NCBI RefSeq assembly: GCF_007830175.1
Contig: NZ_VLKH01000007.1
Span: forward strand, 118,491-182,490
Direction of reading: 5' to 3'
Source: Sedimentibacter saalensis
GTDB taxonomy: Bacteria > Bacillota > Clostridia > Tissierellales > Sedimentibacteraceae
Length of the DNA: 64,000 nt
This document shows positions 59,846 through 64,000 of this stretch, in pieces (the first letter of the stretch is position 1; every line of letters starts with the position of its first letter). The position numbers and the translations under genes were made by a program. A model generated the notes under the pieces. It saw only the letters and a program-made list of their open reading frames with translations. It had not been told where the DNA came from and did not search any database.

Positions 59846-60781
59846 CTATTTAAAATCTTTGAATTTTGCAGCAATTTCTCCTATGTTATCTGATTTCATA
59901 TCTTCTGCAAGCATGGGGAGTTTAAATATTTTTTTATGTTTGAATTTTTCTGAAATAATGTCCAGGTATTTTAATTCCTGTTCTTTTTTGTTCTTCCAGA
60001 AATCGTCGTGCATGTTGTCAGGAAGTATTTTGTTGATTATTATGCCATCAACTGAAATGTTGTATTTTTCCAATATATTTATGGCTTTCATTGTTTCGTC
60101 TATAGGAAGTTTTTCTGCATTTATTACAAAAATAAAGGACAAAAGTTTATCATCCATCATGATTTTCTTTGCAAGATTTATTTTATCAAGTCTTCTTTTC
60201 AGTATTTTAATGACCTCATCCTTTTCTGCTTCAGACTTGTCAGCGTAGCCGTTGTGGTTAGCCATGGACATCAATGAAACAGACTTTTGCCTTTTGTTGA
60301 TTAATGTTTCAAGCCAAGCTCCCAACAGCTCCGGAAGTGTCAAAAGTCTCACTGTGTGTCCTGTAGGAGCGGTGTCAAAAATTATTCGGTCGTATTCCTT
60401 TACTTTTTCTGTAATAATATCTATCATTTTATCAAATAAAGCAGCCTCTTCTGTTCCGGGAGAAACAGAGGCAGCATCTATCTGTTTGTTGATTTCTTTT
60501 ACAATTACGGGGCTGACAACATTCTTAAGACTTTTTCTGACACTGTCCATATAAAGCTTGCTTTCTTTCTCGCCGCTTATTTCTATGGCGTCAAGATTGG
60601 GCATGATGTTTGTAATTGTATCTGCAATGTTCTTTTCAAAAATGTCAGAAGTAGAGTGGGCTGGGTCTGTTGACACCAGCAGTGTTTTTAATCCCAAGTC
60701 TGCCGAAAAAACCGCATAGGAAGCACTGCAGGTTGTCTTGCCTACACCGCCTTTTCCTCCGAAAAATATTATTTTGTTCAT
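59846..60781 (-). CDS. ArsA/GET3 family ATPase
   Basis: A 311-residue single-domain ATPase. The deviant Walker A is GKGGVGKTT (9-17), switch I DPAHS is present, and DTAPTGHTVRLLTLPELL is the classic switch II block. The arsenite-binding cysteines of true ArsA pumps are not apparent and no ars gene is nearby, so arsenite efflux is unlikely. The minus-strand ATG follows GGAGGGATT. It is co-transcribed with a small protein that ends eight bases upstream, a pairing seen for some ArsA-like ATPases. The cargo is unknown. Confidence 0.9.
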   Translation of the reverse strand: MNKIIFFGGKGGVGKTTCSASYAVFSADLGLKTLLVSTDPAHSTSDIFEKNIADTITNIMPNLDAIEISGEKESKLYMDSVRKSLKNVVSPVIVKEINKQIDAASVSPGTEEAALFDKMIDIITEKVKEYDRIIFDTAPTGHTVRLLTLPELLGAWLETLINKRQKSVSLMSMANHNGYADKSEAEKDEVIKILKRRLDKINLAKKIMMDDKLLSFIFVINAEKLPIDETMKAINILEKYNISVDGIIINKILPDNMHDDFWKNKKEQELKYLDIISEKFKHKKIFKLPMLAEDMKSDNIGEIAAKFKDFK

Positions 60782-60789
60782 AATCCCTC

Positions 60790-61083
60790 CTATACATCAA
60801 AACCGTAGTCTGACCATTTTTCTTCCCACACATACAGCCTGTTTATCATCCTCTGCTGCCAGCCGTCAAGGTCGTCGGCAATGAGAGGGAGAAGTTCCAG
60901 TGAGTAATAGGTTGTTGGTATGGGAATTCCCAAAATGTCTCCAAAGCACAAAAGGATGAACTCATCCATTTCATTGTGTGCTTCTTTAAAAAGCATTGAT
61001 CTGGATTTCCTGTTGAAGTCTGTTGCGGCTCCAAAGAATAACCGGATATTTTCCAATATGTCCTTCAATTTATCTTTGTCCAA
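60790..61083 (-). CDS. Small partner of ArsA-like ATPase (cory-CC-star-like)
   Basis: A 97-residue protein starting with TTG behind AGGAGG on the minus strand. The central block FILLCFGDILGIPIPTTYY followed by LELLPLIADDL and a WQQRM tail resembles the small cory-CC-star family regularly found next to ArsA-type ATPases. The terminal double Cys that names that family is absent here; the end reads DYGFDV. There is no membrane segment. It is probably a partner or adaptor of the ATPase, whose gene follows after eight bases. Function unknown. Confidence 0.7.
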   Translation of the reverse strand: MDKDKLKDILENIRLFFGAATDFNRKSRSMLFKEAHNEMDEFILLCFGDILGIPIPTTYYSLELLPLIADDLDGWQQRMINRLYVWEEKWSDYGFDV

Positions 61084-61454
61084 TAAATCATCCTCCTGAG
61101 AAACGATTTCCTTACAGTGCTTGTATTTTTTATTTATTTTATTTTAATATCATAATAAAGTCAATGATTTTTATAGACTAAATTTCAGAACAGGACAAAT
61201 TTAAAACAGCAAAATTTGTCGAAAGAAATCTATTTTTATAAATTTGATGTTTGCAGTTTTAAGACATATGGAAAAAAGCATGTGTTCTAAAGTAACAAAT
61301 TACACACATACATATTAACAAAAGATTAAAAAATGCAGATGGAATTATCTTAAAGTAGAGTTAATAAGTTGAAAACGTTTTAAATTTTTAATTGACTAAT
61401 GTCATCAATGGTGATAAAATGCAGTTGTGAGGATATTAATGCATACGGAGTGCA
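61084..61454. promoter_or_regulatory. Divergent intergenic region with promoter
   Basis: A very AT-rich 371-base region. A plus-strand promoter TTGACT (61392-61397) and TAAAAT (61415-61420) with 17-base spacing precedes the gene at 61455. The promoter of the minus-strand small gene was not identified. No RNA motif was recognised. Confidence 0.6.
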
Positions 61455-61988
61455 ATGATATTACTAAATGAAAAAGAGGCTGAAATGGATTTTGCTCAAT
61501 ATATTGAAATGATAGAAAATAAACTGAGAAGCAGTTTTGATATTTCAAAAAATTATATCATTAATGATGTACAGTACGATTTATATGCTGAATTTCACTT
61601 GAGAAACGAAAAATATGTTGCAGTAAAAAATGCTGTCATATATGCCTTTGAAAACAACGAATATTGCCTTATTAAACACTTCAAAAATCTAAATAAAACT
61701 GACTATATGAACTTAACAGAATCAATGATTAAATCTGTGGAATCAATTGTTAAACCCTCCAACGAACACATGTCCAGCATCATAACAGGAGTAATGGTTG
61801 CTGATAATATTTCTAATGAAGATTTAGAATTTATTGTAGAAGCAGTAAGACGGTTTAAATTTGGAAAAAGTTTTGCACTTGGATTCAAGGGCTGGGCCGA
61901 CATACGATTAATGTTGGTCTCACTTGATGAAGGTCTAATATCAACAAATAAAAAGGGAAAGGAGGTCAGTAAGGTTTATAGCTTTTAG
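61455..61988 (+). CDS. Conserved hypothetical cytoplasmic protein
   Basis: A 177-residue protein. I do not recognise an established family with certainty; the regular pattern of YDLYAEFHLRNEKYVAVKNAVIYAFENNEYC and the C-terminal GFKGWADIRLMLVSLDE suggests a conserved firmicute family (possibly DUF8052). No membrane helix or signal is present. The ATG follows ACGGAG. It precedes the second cstA by 56 bases in the same direction and has its own promoter, so it may belong to the same unit and act with the transporter. Confidence 0.6.
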   Translation: MILLNEKEAEMDFAQYIEMIENKLRSSFDISKNYIINDVQYDLYAEFHLRNEKYVAVKNAVIYAFENNEYCLIKHFKNLNKTDYMNLTESMIKSVESIVKPSNEHMSSIITGVMVADNISNEDLEFIVEAVRRFKFGKSFALGFKGWADIRLMLVSLDEGLISTNKKGKEVSKVYSF

Positions 61989-62044
61989 TTCCAAATGTTA
62001 ATGTTTTGCAATCGTTTCTATTTTATTTTAAAGGAGGTTTCTTT

Positions 62045-63664
62045 ATGAATGCATTATGGTTAGTTCTTTTAAGTATTGTATGTTTTATTGTTGCTTATGT
62101 TACTTATGGTGCCTGGCTGGCAAAGCAATGGGGCATCGACCCTTCCAGAAAAACTCCTGCAGAAGAAATTAATGATGGAATAGACTATGTTCCAACAAAA
62201 CCAGCTGTTCTCCTCGGTCACCACTTTGCTTCTATAGCAGGAGCAGGGCCAATAAATGGACCTGTTCAGGCGGCCATATTTGGATGGGTTCCTGTACTTC
62301 TTTGGATAATTATTGGAAGTATATTTGTGGGAGGAGTTCATGACTTTGGAGCATTGTTCGCATCAGTGCGTCACAAGGGTAAATCTATAGGTGAAGTTAT
62401 TCATGCCAATATGGGTAAAAAGGGTATGATGTTGTTCTCAATATTTGCATGGCTAACACTGTTGCTGGTTGTTGCAGCATTCACAAACATAGTTGCCAGC
62501 ACATTTGCTGCGGTACCAGCAGCAGCTTCATCTTCGCTGATGTTCATTTTACTTGCTGTAATATTTGGCTGGGCAGTGTACAGAAAAGGGTTATCATTGA
62601 AGGTAGGAACAATAATCGGCGTAATTCTCCTGTTCACATGCGTGTGGCTGGGATATGTGTTCCCGCTTGCATTAAGCGTTAATACATGGATAGTAATATT
62701 GATGGTGTATATATTTGTGGCTTCAACAGCTCCTGTATGGATTTTGCTGCAGCCTAGAGATTATTTGAATTCATTCTTGTTGTATGCCATGATTGCAGGC
62801 GCAGTACTAGGAATAATAATTTACAGACCAGGCATTCAACTCAAGGCATTTACAGGATTCACTGTAAACGGACAATTCTTGTTCCCAATGTTGTTTGTAA
62901 TAGTAGCATGCGGCGCAATTTCAGGTTTCCACTCATTAGTAGGCTCAGGTACAACATCAAAACAAATTGCCAATGAAAAAGATGCAAAGACTATCGGTTA
63001 CGGTGCAATGCTCATTGAAGGCGTCTTGGCTACTGTAGCTTTAGTAACGGCAGCTTATGTATCACAGGGTGATTTGACAGAACTTCTGAAAGGCGGACCT
63101 GTTAATGTATTCTCAAACGGTGTTGGAACGTTCATGTCTAAATTTGGTATTCCGTTTGCCATAGGTAAATCATTTGTAGCATTGGCAGTATCAGCATTTG
63201 CTTTAACAAGCCTTGACACTGCAACAAGACTTAATCGTTTCATATTCCAGGAATTTTTCGAAAATCCTGAAAAAGAAAAACAGTCAGTCTTTACAAATAT
63301 GTATGTTTCCACAGCTATAACCGTAATTATCGGCGGATACCTAGCTGTTGGAGGATATTCAAAAATATGGCCTATATTCGGTTCAGCAAACCAGTTGCTT
63401 GCAGCACTGGCATTGCTTGCTATAGCAGTATGGCTGAAAAACACTGGAAAGAACTATCACATGCTGGTAATACCAATGGTTTTCATGCTTGTTGTAACAT
63501 TGAGTGCTTTGCTGTTACTCATCAGATCCAATTTCATTGCCGGAAATTACCTGCTGGTAATATTCCCTGTTTTGCTTTTCGTTCTTGCAGTTATTCTGGC
63601 TAAGGAAGGTTACAGCATTATCTTCAAGAAAGATGACATTGGTAAGGCTTCGAATTCAAATTAG
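62045..63664 (+). CDS. cstA: CstA family carbon-starvation transporter (copy 2)
   Basis: A 539-residue permease with about 15 helices. The signatures are DYVPTKPAVLLGHHFASIAGAGP-type N-terminal sequence, GGVHDFGALFASVRHKG, ISGFHSLVGSGTTSKQI and LTSLDTATRLNRF. It belongs to the long CstA group (E. coli CstA/BtsT-like), unlike the 495-residue copy at 58305. The start is ATG 62045 behind AAAGGAGG; the longer TTG frame is rejected. Substrate: peptides or pyruvate by family precedent. The IS element begins about 30 bases after its stop. Confidence 0.94.
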   Translation: MNALWLVLLSIVCFIVAYVTYGAWLAKQWGIDPSRKTPAEEINDGIDYVPTKPAVLLGHHFASIAGAGPINGPVQAAIFGWVPVLLWIIIGSIFVGGVHDFGALFASVRHKGKSIGEVIHANMGKKGMMLFSIFAWLTLLLVVAAFTNIVASTFAAVPAAASSSLMFILLAVIFGWAVYRKGLSLKVGTIIGVILLFTCVWLGYVFPLALSVNTWIVILMVYIFVASTAPVWILLQPRDYLNSFLLYAMIAGAVLGIIIYRPGIQLKAFTGFTVNGQFLFPMLFVIVACGAISGFHSLVGSGTTSKQIANEKDAKTIGYGAMLIEGVLATVALVTAAYVSQGDLTELLKGGPVNVFSNGVGTFMSKFGIPFAIGKSFVALAVSAFALTSLDTATRLNRFIFQEFFENPEKEKQSVFTNMYVSTAITVIIGGYLAVGGYSKIWPIFGSANQLLAALALLAIAVWLKNTGKNYHMLVIPMVFMLVVTLSALLLLIRSNFIAGNYLLVIFPVLLFVLAVILAKEGYSIIFKKDDIGKASNSN

Positions 63665-63690
63665 CAATATTGAAAATCCTGCAAATGATA

Positions 63691-63750
63691 TGATACTTCC
63701 AAAGTAGACAGTCTAATTAATTAAAATTAGATTATCTACTTGGAGGTATT
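63691..63750 (+). repeat. IS end and hairpin covering the transposase ribosome site
   Basis: Bases 63693-63718 and 63725-63749 are an imperfect inverted repeat (22 of 25 aligned positions match, one bulge). The right arm includes the GGAGGT ribosome site of the transposase gene. TGATACTTCC at 63691 may be the terminal inverted repeat of the IS. Confidence 0.7.
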
Positions 63751-63754
63751 TTTT

Positions 63755-64000
63755 ATGGGCAGAAAAACTAAACATAGTAAAGAAATTAAGATTCAAGCAT
63801 GTAAGAATTATGAAAAAGGTAATGGTAGCTTTGAAAGTATTGCGAAATCAGTCGAAGCTGATGAAGCATCTGTACGTCGTTGGTATCTAAGATATAAAGA
63901 ACATGGACCTAGTGCATTTGAAACATCAAATAGAAATAGTTCATATAGCAAAGAATTTAAATTGTCAGTAGTTGAAGAATATGTAATAGGTAATATTTCA
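63755..64000 (+). mobile_element. IS3-family transposase OrfA (partial, runs off window)
   Basis: An open frame of 82 codons from ATG 63755 to the window end, behind TTGGAGGT. It begins GRKTKHSKEIKIQACKNYE and carries a first helix-turn-helix (EADEASVRRWYLRYK, about 34-48) and the start of a second (YSKEFKLSVVEEY), as in the IS150-type OrfA of the IS3 family. OrfB with the DDE domain would lie beyond 64000. The gene starts 90 bases after cstA and is intact as far as seen. Confidence 0.85.

Noticed and set aside
59846..60781. Arsenite-transport (ars) function for the ArsA-like ATPase
   Set aside because: No arsenite-binding cysteine set, no second ATPase half and no arsB, arsD or arsR nearby.
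1..64000. tRNA, rRNA genes or CRISPR arrays
   Set aside because: No cloverleaf, rRNA core sequence or regularly spaced direct repeat array was seen when reading through both strands.

Overview
The window looks like a chromosomal segment of a low-G+C, Gram-positive, anaerobic firmicute of the Clostridia/Tissierellia type. The evidence is AT-rich DNA with strong AGGAGG ribosome sites and frequent TTG/GTG starts, an S-layer (SLH) surface protein, two LCP cell-wall ligases, a c-di-GMP-I riboswitch, and amino-acid oriented metabolism (Met-type ABC transporter, aminotransferase, 2-hydroxyacid dehydrogenase, GOGAT, CstA transporters). A Sedimentibacter-like organism is possible, but the sequence alone does not fix the genus. 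No rRNA, tRNA or CRISPR array was seen.

Layout: 1-7686 is a cell-wall and D-amino-acid block (two LCP ligases, LD-carboxypeptidase, alanine racemase, M20 amidohydrolase, DppA-like D-aminopeptidase) ending with a 23S rRNA m5U methyltransferase. 7687-11887 is a short accessory island (DUF2971 protein, membrane protein, HNH nuclease, lipoprotein). 11888-21014 holds small independent genes: homocysteine methyltransferase, MgtE, DUF1801, a methyltransferase, two acetyltransferases, a YczE-like membrane protein divergent from a Crp-family regulator, a LUD protein, a CDP-alcohol phosphatidyltransferase and a PadR/DUF2812 pair. An S-layer protein (21368-23527) sits between inverted copies of a dispersed repeat.

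23689-32061 is the most interesting stretch. An opine-dehydrogenase-like enzyme and an Asp/Glu-racemase-like enzyme are followed by a LysR regulator and a MetNI-dehydrogenase-MetQ-aminotransferase cluster. Between the regulator and metN lies an unannotated 36-codon ORF with nine Met codons, a good ribosome site and its own promoter. It is followed by an intrinsic terminator whose 5' arm can pair instead with the end of the leader ORF. This is a complete candidate for methionine-specific ribosome-mediated attenuation.

32337-35642 has glutamate racemase, a TadG-like surface protein behind a c-di-GMP-I riboswitch, a small HesB-like protein and a response regulator. 36060-43525 is the GOGAT region (gltB, gltD, and a second GltD-like oxidoreductase). 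43566-47906 covers purine salvage (ade, xpt), a degenerate histidine-kinase-like protein and Ogt. 48070-55321 has a GGDEF-EAL receptor, a phospholipase C-like protein, an MFS permease and a two-gene AmmeMemoRadiSam system. 55454-63664 has glutamine synthetase (minus strand), a DUF368 lipid-carrier translocase, and two CstA transporters flanking an ArsA-type ATPase with a small partner. The window ends inside an IS3-type transposase gene. Several dispersed palindromic repeats (MITE-like and REP-like) lie between genes.
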